A stretch of DNA of 64,000 nt, from contig HG738137.1 of the NCBI GenBank assembly GCA_000499405.2, positions 11,324,621 through 11,388,620 on the forward strand. The letters are read 5' to 3'. The notes beneath the pieces were generated by a model that had not been told where the DNA came from, ran no database searches, and saw nothing but the letters and a program-made list of their open reading frames with translations. Source of the DNA: Onchocerca volvulus (lineage: Eukaryota; Nematoda; Chromadorea; Rhabditida; Onchocercidae). Shown here piece by piece: positions 13,906 to 27,500 of this stretch. Made by a program: the position numbers and the translations under genes. The first letter of the stretch is position 1, and every line of letters begins with the position of its first letter.

Positions 13906-14004
13906 TTGATCATCAGGAAGGATGGGCGTATGGTCAGTTTTGACCCTACCAATGACCAGTACATCTCCATCATTTACAATAGCTTGTGTGATTTTGCTCC
14001 ATAA
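13906..14004 (+). other. orphan exon-like segment ending in a stop
   Basis: After an acceptor-like ctctttag, 32 codons stay open to TAA at 14002-14004. They include GRMVSFDPTNDQYISIIYNS and are noticeably GC-richer than the surroundings, with varied amino acids rather than Phe/Ile/Lys runs. I do not recognise the peptide and found no upstream exon to join. It could be the last exon of a small gene, a decayed exon, or chance. It lies about 2.1 kb upstream of the semaphorin start on the same strand. Confidence 0.25.
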
Positions 14005-16130
14005 TGTTTTGGCTTACTTCAGTCACGTGTTCTTCTCTCATTTAGCGGTCATTTCATTAATTAATTTAAATTTTAAAAATTTTCAAAAAATAGAAAAAAT
14101 TAGTAAAATGTTTGAAAATTTTTTTTTTGGAAAAAAATCCGAAATATATGTATGATAAATAAGACAAGGAAGGAAGGATAGTCTGTCGATGATAATTTGG
14201 GATTGATAATTTCGACAGATAATGATAGCGATTTTGTGAAGTGCAATAGCATTAATCATGATTATTTATAGTTGTATTGGCACAAGTAATGGTCTAATTT
14301 GCCATTGTTACAACAACAATTTAATTGCTCTTTCGAGATTTACAGAAATAATTTATCTATATGAAAAGATCGATGACTTTCATTTTATTCTTGCTCATTA
14401 ATAATTATCAGTTATCAATATCAGTTATCAATAACTGCTGATTGGTAAGTTATCAACAATCATTACTTATCACTTCCATTTGAACTAAATTTAATTGTGA
14501 ATTGTTCTATAAATTGTCCTAACTTAATTAAATTGTTCTTAATTGTAATTTGTTGTAATTTAATCTTAAATTGTTCTAAAGATAAGTTATTCATAAATAT
14601 TGATCGGAAATAATAATCAAATTTACTTATTGTAATTTAAGTTTATATTTCATATTTAAGCTTTTTTTTTCCATCGCTACCCATCAAATCGGAAATGAAG
14701 AATTATATTTTTTTTAAAACAAATTTTTTGCAAAGATACGAGACGAGAATGAAATTTTCCCACAAAGTTTTTTATAGTTTTTGGTGAGATAAAGGCGCAA
14801 AAGTCGTTTTTTTCCCGAAAATTTGTGCAATTTTGATGTTTTAATTTCCGGATAAAAGACAGATGGACGGATGAATTAAAATGAGTGAATAACAATGCAT
14901 TAAATCAAGAAAGTATTGATTTTTTTTCTTTCTTTCTTTAAAATGAAATTTTATCGATAAATGTAAACAAAAGAAAAATTGATTATAATTACAATTCGTC
15001 ATTTCTACTTCCTGTCTTTCCGCATCTCTAAATGAATAAAAAAAATTAAAAATATTTAAGAAAATTTAAGAAAAAAAAAAGAGAAAACAGCCGAATTGTT
15101 TCGAACTATTTTACACATATTTAATCAATTCCTCTTAATGAGCCGATCTTTCATTTGTACATAATGATCAAAATAACTGATATTGAATTGAAAGAATTAT
15201 TCTCTTGAGAATAACTTTTGCCGAATCTTCTCTTCTTCGTTTAATGTTCGCACTAACCAATTTCTCAATCGTTTGATATATTTGAAAATTTCTTTAAAAA
15301 TTTAAAATAAACTTTTTAAAAATCTTTCTTCTTCTTTCACTGAAATTTCACATCATTATGAGTCGTTTTTGGATCGAATTTTTAATCAAGAAAGATGCAA
15401 TTAATGCAAATTAGGAAGTGAAAATTTCGATCCAAAATTTTTAATCCATGAAATTCCGAAATTGATCATTTCAAGTTATACATTTGGATTTTATAAGTTT
15501 CGTTTAAAATTTTTCTAGAGTTACCGAAATGCATCGATTTATTTCCTGAAATTTTACCAATTGACATGGAAATGACCATTTGTCATAAATATGAAAATTA
15601 GTCTATAAAGTTTCTTTCACCTGAACTCATTTATTACCTTTTCCGGTAACATTAGATTTTATTATTTTCGTAATTCTCGACAATGTCAAAGAAATTATTA
15701 ATTTAAATGAAAAAATAGTAATTGAATTCTTGCAGCATAAAGTTGCGTTCATTCTGTGCAGCTTGCGACAACTGTCTAACTTCTTCACACTTCTAACACA
15801 AAGTTAAAGGAATGAAATAGACTCGAAAATTTCAATCAAATCATTAACTGTTCAAACAACACCGATATTCATTCATTTCAAACAATCGCTAGTCCAGCTA
15901 ACGTGTGAATTAAATGTGATACGTGATAATTCGGTGGAAATCGCATCAATCTCGATTAATACGCAATTATTCTCATTTCAGATTTTGCTAAATTCAAATT
16001 AATTCAAGTGGAATGACATACTAAAAATCATTAGCGACATATGCAAAAAGTGGTATTTACTGCTGAATTTTAATTATCATCAATGCAGCAAGAAGAAGAA
16101 GAATTAAAAATAATTGAAAGAATTTGAAAA
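14005..16130. other. upstream region of the semaphorin gene
   Basis: No gene is supported. The stretch includes T- and A-rich tracts and an ACGTG motif cluster at 15901-15927. It should include the semaphorin promoter and 5' untranslated region, but no TATA box or trans-splice acceptor could be singled out. Confidence 0.4.
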
Positions 16131-19100
16131 ATGCGACAACAAATGATTATTATTGAGCTATTATTGATGCCTATTTTACTCGATGCTAATAATTATTTCA
16201 ATTTAAGGCCACGACAAATTATCAATGCTGGTAAGTTTTTTTTTTTTCCCCCTCTCTCTCTCTCTCTAAATTATCTTTAAATTCCTGAAGAATCTTGAAT
16301 TCTTTCAGAATTCGTCTCATAATTTTTCATGTTTATATAAGAATTGTTTATTAAATTTATTGATAATCATGATAAGATGATCATTATCAAAGCAATTATT
16401 TAAGTGGGAAATAAAACAATAGTAATAATGATAATAATAATACAACAAATGGATAAATAAATGCAAATTAATAAAGATGTGAATGCTAATTAATACTACA
16501 GTAACAATAATTGTGAATTAAATAAAACATGAAATTGATGAGAAAGTCGAGAGTCGAGAGTGACGAATAATTAACTCTACCTCATTAATGAGAACATGCT
16601 TTATTAGCATTATTGAACATTTTACTTAGATTTTCTCATATGTCAAGGATGTCATTTGGCATTGTATCTAATTTTTCAAAAATTTGATCTCATTTCAAAA
16701 TTGTAATTAAAAAAATGATTTCAAATTTCATCTAATTATATGTAATTTCAAAAATTTCCTTCAGTGCTGTTACAGAATGTTATTTATTCAATTAACATCT
16801 AATAACTTAATTTATGATCACAATTGATTATAATTTAAATTGTATATTAATTCAAATAACCTGAAATAATTTATAAAATAAATAATTTTAAGTTTTATGA
16901 AATTTATGGAATGACATAATGAAGAGTCTACATTTTATAATTATTTGTTTTATAAAATAAATAATCATAAAATGATTTTTAAATTAAATAATTAAAAATC
17001 ATATTATCAGATATTCTTTTATACTCATTTTTAGAACTTATTTTAACATTTCTTTTAAATTTAAATAATTTTTTTTTAGTAACAAAATGAAATTCTTATT
17101 TTAAAGTTGATTAGCTATGTCAGTTATCTATCGGCATTCTTATCATCATTTATCATTTATATTCGTCGATGTCTATTTACTTGTCTGTTATCCTTTTTGA
17201 TTTGAAAATTTTATACTAAAATATATTAAAATTTGATGTTTTGGCGAAATTGCTAGTTAGCTAATAGTCGTCGTAGTTGTTAGCAGTTTGTAGTAATAGT
17301 AGAAAATGAACAACTGTTTCGATGATCCGTCAATTTTTCCACTTCAAAACTATTCCTCTAACTTTTAAAGCTGACAATTTCTTGATCAAAGCGATAGATT
17401 TGAATTATTCGCAAAAATAAGCGAAATGAAGATGCGAAAGAAACGAGAAGGATTAGATCAAATCACATTTCTGTTTCATCATTTTTAAATTTTGTAAAAC
17501 GACCCAAGGAAAGTTTGGAATTTGACGAATCTTTTGTTTCGATAAATTTGAGCAAAAATTAAATGAATTGAAAAATACTAAACATTTTGAATTTTATTCT
17601 CATTTCGATGTCGCAAATCGATGGAAATGAAAGATAATTTGAGATTTGCCATATAAACAGTACATGGTTTTTCATTTTCAACTCATTAATTTAATTTTTA
17701 ATTTTTACCAAAATTTTGAGACGATTTCTCTCTGCATTAATTTATTCTCCAATAAACTAAAATGAACTTTTATTTAAATTTTATTTTTATAATTGATAAT
17801 GTTTTGTTCATTATATTTTAACTATCGATATTATCGTTTCTGTCTTTTATCTTTTCCTTCTCGAGAAGTATTCCAGTTTCGTAAAATATTGAATTTCAAA
17901 AAATATCGAAAAATTAAATTCTCTGAGGATGAATTTGAATTTGAGATTTGATTTCGTAAAATTTGAATTATTAAATAGAACGAATTCGCTGCAAAAAATC
18001 CGTAAAATTAACGAATCGTTAAGAATACAAAAGAAAAGGAAGATTCGTTTCAAATATCGAAATAGTAGAAAATCGGCAAGAAAAAATTGACATATGTGTT
18101 GATTCAAGAAAGTTTCGGTTTAAGGATTCTGTCAGTACATAAGATGGGAATATTTCCGGATTCTCTTCTTCTCCATCTTCTCCGATGTCTTTTTTGAATC
18201 TGAACCATGAATCTGAATCTGAATCTCGGAGACTTTTTCGTCACAAAAAATTTCAAATCACAATTTATGATGTTAATTCAAGTGGCAGTTTGCCAAAAGC
18301 TGTTAACCATTTTGAATGCCAGCAGTAAATCATCGAGAAAGGTTCTCGTGAAACAAACGGACAGCAGCAAAAACTTTACACTAATCCGATGATTGATTGT
18401 TTGATCAGTCCATCGATTGATTGATTGGTTGGTTGATCGATCAGTGAATAGCTTTGATTGATTAATTAATGATTATTTGTGTCATTTATTTACCATATAA
18501 ATCTCATCTCATAATTTTTATTTTCTAATTCTATTTTTCCCCTTTTTTTCAATCTATTCTGTTCCATCCAATTATATTCTATTCTGTTCCATCTTTGCTA
18601 TCTTTTTTATAAAATAGTATTTTTTGCAGAATATTTTTTTATACAACTAATCTTTTTCATAGAATATTTCTGTAATTTTAACCGTTTTATCGATTTTTGT
18701 CGCTCAGATTACGACTGAAAAATCGATGAATGAATTGCAAAAGTTCGGTTCATTGACCTCAAAGATTGGAAGCAAAAAAATTTTGCAAAAAGTTCCAAAT
18801 TTATTTTCACAAAAATTATCCACAATGCAATCAATATTTCAATTATTGATTTTTTTTTCGACTTTTAAATGAAAATTACAAATTCAGTCTCGAATGGCAA
18901 TTTTTCTGATCCTTCCAGAGTTCATTTCGATTGTAATTTTAGAGAAGTGATTTTTCCGAATGTGAAAAATTGCTCTTTCTTTCTTCTGAATGAAAGATTT
19001 GATTTTAGAAGAAAAAAAAATTACAATTTCTACGTGAATATAATTTTATTACTTCTCAATGCAATTTCTTCATTGAATTTTTTTTTTTTTTTCAATTTAA

Positions 19101-21568
19101 TTCAAATATGAATGACTTCGTAAAAGGAATTTTAAAAGCGAAAAATCTTTCTTGTTTTGTTGTTGCGATGAAAAATTTTTTTCTTGCGACCATTCAGTGA
19201 ATTTCATTTATTTCATCAAAATTTTATAATGGCATTTTTTATATGAAATTATTACTCATTTATTGGTGAAAATCGAATAAATTTGAAATTTGGTAAAAGG
19301 AAATTAAATTATCGAAATTAAAGTTTTTCATCAGTATCTTTTAAATTGTTGTTCAGCAAATAAAAAATAATTTTTGAATATGTCAACCAGGTAGATAATA
19401 ATTCAACAAATTAATAAAATTAATTTATACTGTCGTTTTCTTAACTTTTCGAATTGCTTAGTAATAGAATATGGTTTAATTTAAAATTTCAAGTCTCATT
19501 TCACGTTTTTATCACTTCACGTATTTTACGTGTTTTCATAAATATACATTTTTATCTGGAAATTATTCGGCAAACAAAGCCATAAATATTGATTTTCTTA
19601 TTGCAAATTTCTTGGAATTGAACAATTGGCAAGAAAGTCATCAATTTGAAATTCGAATTTTATCATTTTAAACGAAATCAAAGAGAATTTAAATCAAAGC
19701 TAACATTTCAATCATCAAATAAATAATACAAATTGAATTTTACAATTTTAAATTTACATCGAAACATTTGTTTATCAGAACAGATATCATCTCTTCATTC
19801 GTTCCATTAAAGTTTGATTCATCCTTGGCTTTTTATTTCTTAGCCATTGAGCATTTGTTCATTTTAGATTTTAAAATTTACAAAACAAGGGAAACTTGAA
19901 ATGAAAGTTGACGATACGAAAAATATTCCGCCTTGTTTTCTAATCTGGCGAAGATGAAATGATTTCTGACAAAGAAAGAGAAATTAAATCGAAAGAGAAA
20001 TGATTTTCTGGAATTTTGAATAGAAATTAGAATTAATTTAAATTAAAAAAAAGAAAAAGCAACCTGAATTGCATTAATATTTTATGCGCAAAGTTTGATT
20101 CTTTTTTTTTTGTACATGATCACAAAAAATTTTAATAAATTTTGAATTAACAACTTGAAAATCTATTTAATTGAAAATAATTTAAAATTATCTTTTAAAA
20201 TATATACAGGTTTTCTTTTTCCCGGGAAATGATTTTTTTTAGCCAATCAAAAATTGATTTATAATAAATCCTAGTTAATTCAAAGAAAATGTGGGAAAAT
20301 TGAATTTCTGTGTGCGAAAATTTTGTCGAATTCCTAATCATAATTTCTTTTTATGATTTCAAGAAAAATAAACTAAAATCATTTCGAAAATTGTTCATTC
20401 GATGTATTTTATTTCTTTTCTATTATATTTCTTGCAAAATTTAAAATCCAAATGTAAAAAAAAAAAAGTTAAAAAAAAAAGATGATAGAGAATATTTGTG
20501 AGAATTTTTCGAAAAATATTTCAGAAAATAATTTTCTTCCATCAAATTTATTTCAGAATTTTTAAAACGAACTTTAAATCTGTTGTAATTTTGCTTAGGT
20601 AGTTCAAATTTAAAATCAGAATTTGTTTCGTTCAACACTTCAATTTTTAATTTCATATTGAAAAAAGAAATCATTTGTAAAATTTTAAAAATTATTCAAA
20701 TAAATCATCGAAGCATTTCGGAAAATATTTCAAAAACTTCAATTTGGAACTTTAATTTCGATTTGTCTACATTTTAAGAATTGGAAAAATTTGATAAATT
20801 AAGAAATGAGGATGAAATAGAATTAAGCTTAAAAAATTAAATTCTACTTCCTAAAAATTAATAAACTTGAGATAAACAAGTAAAGGAAATAAAAACAAAA
20901 ATAAATAAACAAAATATCGGTGTAACTTTATCACTAACTATCTTATCTTGGCCGAATCGAATGTTTTGAATCGAGGGATTTTGATAAGTTGTGATAATTT
21001 CAGTTGGAAAGTTTTTTTTTTTTTTTTTTTTAAATTAGGGAGCTAACTATTTTAATTTCAAAAGTTCAAAGTGTTCAAAATTTGATTCAATATTAAAATC
21101 TTTTAGATTGAATTAAAATTTTTCGCCAAAATTCAACTTTTGGTAGATTTAATTTACCTTCAACATTAATTATCGTCACATTGTCGTGTGCATGCATGCA
21201 TGCATGCATGTGCGCGCATCCTTTTAATGCATTCCCAAGTGAATGTTTACATTTTGGATAGAATAGTAAGGGTGAGTGATCTATGATTGCTTAAACACAA
21301 ATAACTTTTATTCAGGGACTGTGTATATCAAAATATCGATGAAATGACTTTCGATGATTTTTAACGGGAACTCTCAATGATTGGGAACTCTCGGACCTTT
21401 ATGTAAGATTCGAGAGTTTTCAATCGGTGGAATTACCACAGGTAAAATGATGCAAAAAAAATGGATATATTATAATCATAGTTATCTTCGAGTTTGAAAT
21501 CCATTTTTTCCGGGTATATCTAATTGATATCCAATTTTTTATTACACTTTAGAATTGAAGTCTTTTTC

Positions 21569-21599
<31 letters not shown>

Positions 21600-24500
21600 A
21601 TTTTTGATCTAAAATGATTATTAATAAATTTGAATTTTTAGAAAATTGAAACATTTTAGAATTAAAACTTACCAATTTTTAATTCGAAAAAAATTAATTA
21701 AATTTGAATTGGTTTTAAAAAATTATTCCAAAAAAAAAAAAAATTTGACGAATTAATTTATTAATAAAAATTTAAACCTATTTGTGCATACTTTAAACAT
21801 TCTTTATTAATTAACCAAAGAATATGCAACTATTTTAATTGTAAGATATTTTTTAGTTTAATTATATGATATTTTTGAATATCTTAATTAAAGTATTTTT
21901 CATTGATTGGCTACTAATTTTTTTCCCTTATTTTTTTAAATATGGGATATTTTTTGCGTTAATAAATAATGTAAAAAGTTTTATTTAGAAAAAAAAAAGT
22001 AAAAAAAAAAAATGGAAAAAAAAAAAGAAAAAACTTTCCAATCTTTTTATCGAATGGTACGATAAAATGAATTGATATGAAAAATGATATGGAATTATTT
22101 ATTATGCTAATTTATTCCAATGAAAAAGTGCTTCCAAACGAATGAAAATTATTTTCCTTTCTTCCTTTCCTTTCCTTTCTTTTTTTTTTTTTCAATACTT
22201 TTTTTTCATTCATTCGAATCTTTCTCATCCATTTGATTTCATCCAAAAAAAACAAACTTTTTTCTGAATTCTATTAAACAGCGATCGAAAAATAGTAATA
22301 ATTCTTATTATCATTGATATTTATTATAAATTTGAAAATAGCATTTTCTTTTTTTTTTCGAGATTTGAAAGGAAATAGCTCAATTGAACTAAATTTTAGC
22401 AAAAAAGAAAAGAAGATTGAAAGAATTTTGTTTGAAAAAAAAAAAAGTCTTAAAAGACTTGCAAAATTTTGAAAAATCCGATATTTTTGTCTCTCGGGAA
22501 TTCCCTAGTCCATTTCTTTCAATAGCGAAATGATTGCATGATTATTGTGTTGCATGCATGATTGTCAACATGCATTGTTTTAATTAACCTGAAAAATCGA
22601 TGATTAGATTAAATTTTTTTAAAGTTTTTATTAGTTGATTAATAATTTATACTTTTTAATTTTCATCAAAAGTTGAAGTCGTTGATGAAAATTCGCAAAT
22701 TGCAATATCGCAAACTTTATAATTTGCAGAAATGTGTCTCATCTTTGTCTCGTCTCCACTAATTTATCGCCTATTCACTCGGCAAACTTCGATCACAAGT
22801 TAACAAGTTTACTTTTGCATGTCTAATAGTCGTAAGTAAGTTAGTAATTCGATAGATTAATGGATAATTGCTAAGCTAAGAAAGTTTAAATTTGTTTCCG
22901 TTGGTTAAAGTCAAAAATCATGGAAAAAGAGATAAATTTTCCAGAAATATTCTCTCAAGGGGAATTGATACTTCGCGTCTTCTTGCTAAACATTGATGAT
23001 GATGATGATGATAATAATGATAATGATGATGATAATGATGATAATGATAATGATAATGATGGTGATAATGGTAATAATAATGGTGCAATTTTGTGTCTAA
23101 ACCAATTAATGTTTAGCATGTAAATTCGTGAAATTGCAAATTTCAAAAAAAAAAAAAATTGACAAATTTTCAATCGAAAAATTTTCGAAAAATATTTAGA
23201 TTAAATTAATAAAAAAATGAATTGCTAAATTTTAGGCAATAAATTGACAAATTAAAAATAAAAAATGAAAAATCAGAAAGTAAATAAGTAAACAAAAAAA
23301 TGAATATGAAATTATTAAATCAATAAACAAGCAAATGAACAAATAAAAATAAAATAAAAACAGTGCTAATATGCACAAAAAAAAAGATTAATTAATTAAT
23401 TAATAACTTGAGCGAAAAAATTAAAAGTTTTAAAAGAAGTTTTCAAAAATTGATAATCTTTCTTCTTTTCACTTTGTTTTAGAAATTATTTTCAAGAAAA
23501 TTGTTCAATTTTAAATAGAATTTAATTTTTTCAAATTAATCGTTCTTATGAAACAAAAAAAAAAAAAAAAAAAAGATATGATAACTTTTTATCTTCCCTT
23601 TTAGATTTGACATATCTAATCCGAAAAATCTTTGTGCATCTTCGTATTACATTTCCGAAGTTTATAATTAGATGAATCTCATATGTTATCATAAAGTTAC
23701 CATCATGGAGCCATTCATATACAATTGCTGACAAAGGTCACCGACAAAGGTCATCATTCATTAAAGAACCAGGAGTAAATTAATTAAATTTCCCAAAATA
23801 TTGATAAATTTTCTCCTTTAATTATTCACTAAAATTAAGACATATAAGGCAAAGAAAAATGAAAATTTTAAGGTTGAAAAGATAATTTTGTCAAATTTCA
23901 TTCAAAATTCATTTAAATTTCATTTCATAAAACTTGTCCCGAGCAGAATTGAATGAAACAGTTGGCACACTCTGAACTTTGACTTTATGTCAGACAAATT
24001 TAATATTTGTAATTGTAACTATCACTCATAATTGTTTGTTTAGAAAAAATTTGTCCTTTTCATTTTTCTTTTTTTTTTTTTTTTTTTTTCAATAATTTTG
24101 GCGGGAGAAAAGGATAAAATAAAAAGATTTGAAAAAAAGAACAAAAAAAAGTTTTGCTAAGTTGATGTCAATTCTTAAATATCAATTACTTGATAAGTAT
24201 TTTGCCGACTAAAAGAATGAAATTTTCCTTTTTTTTTTTTTTTTTTGTTTTAACATTGCCGACAATGTCACCTTTGAAGTGATAAAAAAGAATAGGGTCA
24301 CAAAATAGTATGCAGTAAATATGAAATATCGTAAATGTGATGTCCAAAATTAATGGTCAAAACGATTTAAAATTGCGCAACAGCTGCTGCTACTAACTTC
24401 TTTTTCCTAAAAAGTTTTCTTTTTCTTTTTTTTTTTTTGTTTTATATTGACCAATTGACCAACTATTTTGGAACTGCAGAATATTAAAAAAAAAAAAAAA

Positions 24501-27500
24501 AAGTTGGAAAAATGGGTTATATGACAAGAAGGAGAGTTTTGAAAAGTTCAAAAATCATAATGATCTTTGAAGTTTTTTCAATTTAATCGATGTTAAGAAA
24601 AGCAAAGAAATTAGAAAAAAAGAAAAAAAAACTTTATAAAAGACATATAACATTGACAGATATTTAATGATGGAACAACTTTATAGTTTTACAATTTATG
24701 ACGAATTTTAATTCTGAACTTTTTTAAAGAAAATGCTGCAAAAATTAACAACTTGAGTTGCTGAATTCTACTGAAAATTGTTCGAACAAAGTTCGGTAAA
24801 TAAATTGAAGAATTGAAATTCTATCAGCTAACATTTTAGAAGTATTAGTTATTACAAATGATGAAATATATCATGGGAAAATCGATATTTCGAAACGTTT
24901 AAGTAGTTCAAATCGTGTGCATTACTAATTTAGTATGATAGAAACGTGACGTACGTGATACATGCATGCGTAAAAATGTGAAATGTAAATAAATTGAAAA
25001 ATTAAAATTCTATTAGCTAACATTTTAGAAGTATTCGGTACATTATAACAAGAAATAAAACGAATTTTTTTACGAGAAAAAAAAAATCAATCATTCTGAA
25101 ATTAAAATATTTTTTTTTCTTCTGGTTATAAATTAATAATTGCAAGGCAATCATTAAATTTTGCAAAAAAAAAAGAAAAAAATTGGAATTAAGTTGAAAT
25201 TTATAATAATTAGTATTTGATTAAATAAATAAATATTTTCAGTTCTTTCCGGAAGACGATTTACTGGCCGTAATAATGGAGCATCAATATTGGAATCAGG
25301 AATGGAAAATGATTCAAATTATTTCAAATTATTGGAAGTCGATGGTAATTCACTTCTTGTTGGTGCAAGGTAAATCTTTTCATTTCAAAAATTCATCAAA
25401 TCTGCCAAAATATGGAGAAGTTTTATATTAAATGTTAAAATACTAAAAACATTTTTTAAACATTTCGATTTCCTATTAATCATTTAATTCTTTCATTTTT
25501 GTATTGAATTTTAGTTTTATATTTCTCCCCTTAAATTCCACCATTTCTTTAATCACCGATAAGAATCTCCTAAAGTGTTAAACAGTTCAGTCTAATATTT
25601 CTTCAAAGAAAGTACCATTCCTGATTCTCCTTCAGAACAGATTGATTTTTAATTCTGATAGAAACTGTCAATTAAAAAAATGGGATTTAAGAGCAATTTT
25701 ACTATTCTTAATGAACAGATATAGCTTATTGCTAAAAAATGTAAAAAATCATAAGATTTCAAAATGTTTCAGAAAAAACACCATAATTTTGCTAAAACTG
25801 TGACTACTGTATTTTCGATGAATTATTGCTAAATTTGATGTAAAATACTGTAATTTTCATAAAATTACTGCAGAAATACTGTAATTTTGTTAAAATTTAT
25901 TCTTAAAATTTATTTTTAAAACTATTATTATATTTCATTGTGGATTTTTAACAAATATGCAACTTTGATAGAGAAAATGTACAACTTTTTGCTGAAATAA
26001 ATTACAATTACATCAAATTTAGCAATAATTCTTTCGATATCTTTTTTATGCTTTTGCCATTAAAACTTATTTCAAACTTTTGATTGACACTTGAACGGAA
26101 ATGAAATTTGAATAAATCCATTAAAGGAATGTAAAACTAATGAATAAGTAGACTTTCATTCTTTTTGAAATTATTTCATTTCCAATTATTACATGAGAAT
26201 CCATTAATGTACCTAATTCGTCCATTTTCTTTCTCTTCTTTTTTTATTAAAGTTTTTCCAAACTGGAAATGGATTTTTAGGCTTAAATCAGAAAATAACT
26301 AATTACTAGTAGTTAATTAAGGTATATAATTTATTATTTCTGTTCAAAATAGCGGGATTTTTCGAGGTTAGATGAGAAAATGACTAATTATTGATAGTTA
26401 ATTACGGTATGTCATTTATTATTCCTGTTCAAAATAGCGGAAAGAGGAAGTTGCTAATTGTTTCGATTCTTCGAAACTCCATAATTAATGCGTTTATTTT
26501 ATCATAGTAAAAATTATCATATACCATATGTAATTCTTCTAAGAATAAAACTTAAACCAATGTTAATTTAATTTCTAATTTTCTAGATATAATAAATTTT
26601 GAATTTTGAAAAATTTCGAAACTTTCCTTGAATCTTTTTAAATGAAATTTAACATTTTAAAGCTTCAAATGAAACTTTGCTATTTAGTATATTACAAAAA
26701 AAATTAATGAAAAAACGAAAGAAAAAAAAAGTTTGAAAAAAAACTTTGCACAATTTTCAAAAAATTCATCCTATTCTCCTCAATTTACTGCACAGCAATG
26801 CAAAACTCTAAGCATATCCAATAAGTTGATATTTGCTAAATTTAATAAAATTCAAAGATTTAAGAAATAAATCGTAATTAATCGAATATGTCTGGAAAAT
26901 GTCAAGAACTAATTTTCTAGTATATTTCGGAAGAAAGGAAATTTTATGTCGCAAACGTTACATAAATTACTCGTCCCATAGCTTATGGATAATAATGATG
27001 TGAACAACAAATTTGGAATATCAAGAGGATTAGTTACTTCGAAGCTATCAGTAAGCATCGATAAATAAGAAATGGCAAATTACGTGGGACACGTGAGATA
27101 CGTGATACGTGATAGTACCAAAATATTTATCGCAGCTAGGGATGCTATAATTTTTCTTTTCTGTTGTTTTTCTACCAATCGTATTGCATCTAAACAAATT
27201 ATGCTTACAATAAAAACATAGCTACAACAGTAATAATAGATAATTGCTCTTACAATAATAACATAGCTACTACAATAATAATAGATAATTGCTCTTACAA
27301 TAACATAGCTATTACAATAATAACAGGTAATTTTCCACTTTCGTCCTGTACATATTTAATTGTTATTTGTGCAGTTTTTAAAGATTCAAACAACAAGATA
27401 ACAAATAAAAACTTCTGCAGCAATTTATAATTTGCTAATAAAAAAAAAAAAAAAAGAATTATTTTTGAAGAAATTTATTTGTTCAAAAAAGAAAAAAAAA

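Larger units (their letters stand above)
16231..25242 (+). other. 9-kb first intron of the semaphorin
   Basis: The intron begins GTAAGT and ends TTTTCAG. It contains a CATG microsatellite, a GAT array, long T tracts (21009-21030, 21569-21594, 24071-24089), and ACGTG motif clusters at 19502-19535 and 24944-24960. One GC-richer exon-like segment lies at 18144-18324. Long first introns often carry regulatory sequence, but no specific element could be assigned. Confidence 0.65.

Noticed and set aside
17847..18107. Minus-strand open frame of 86 codons in semaphorin intron 1, and similar minus-strand frames elsewhere in its introns
   Set aside because: Phe/Leu/Asn-rich composition typical of AT-rich random frames, with no motif or splice support.
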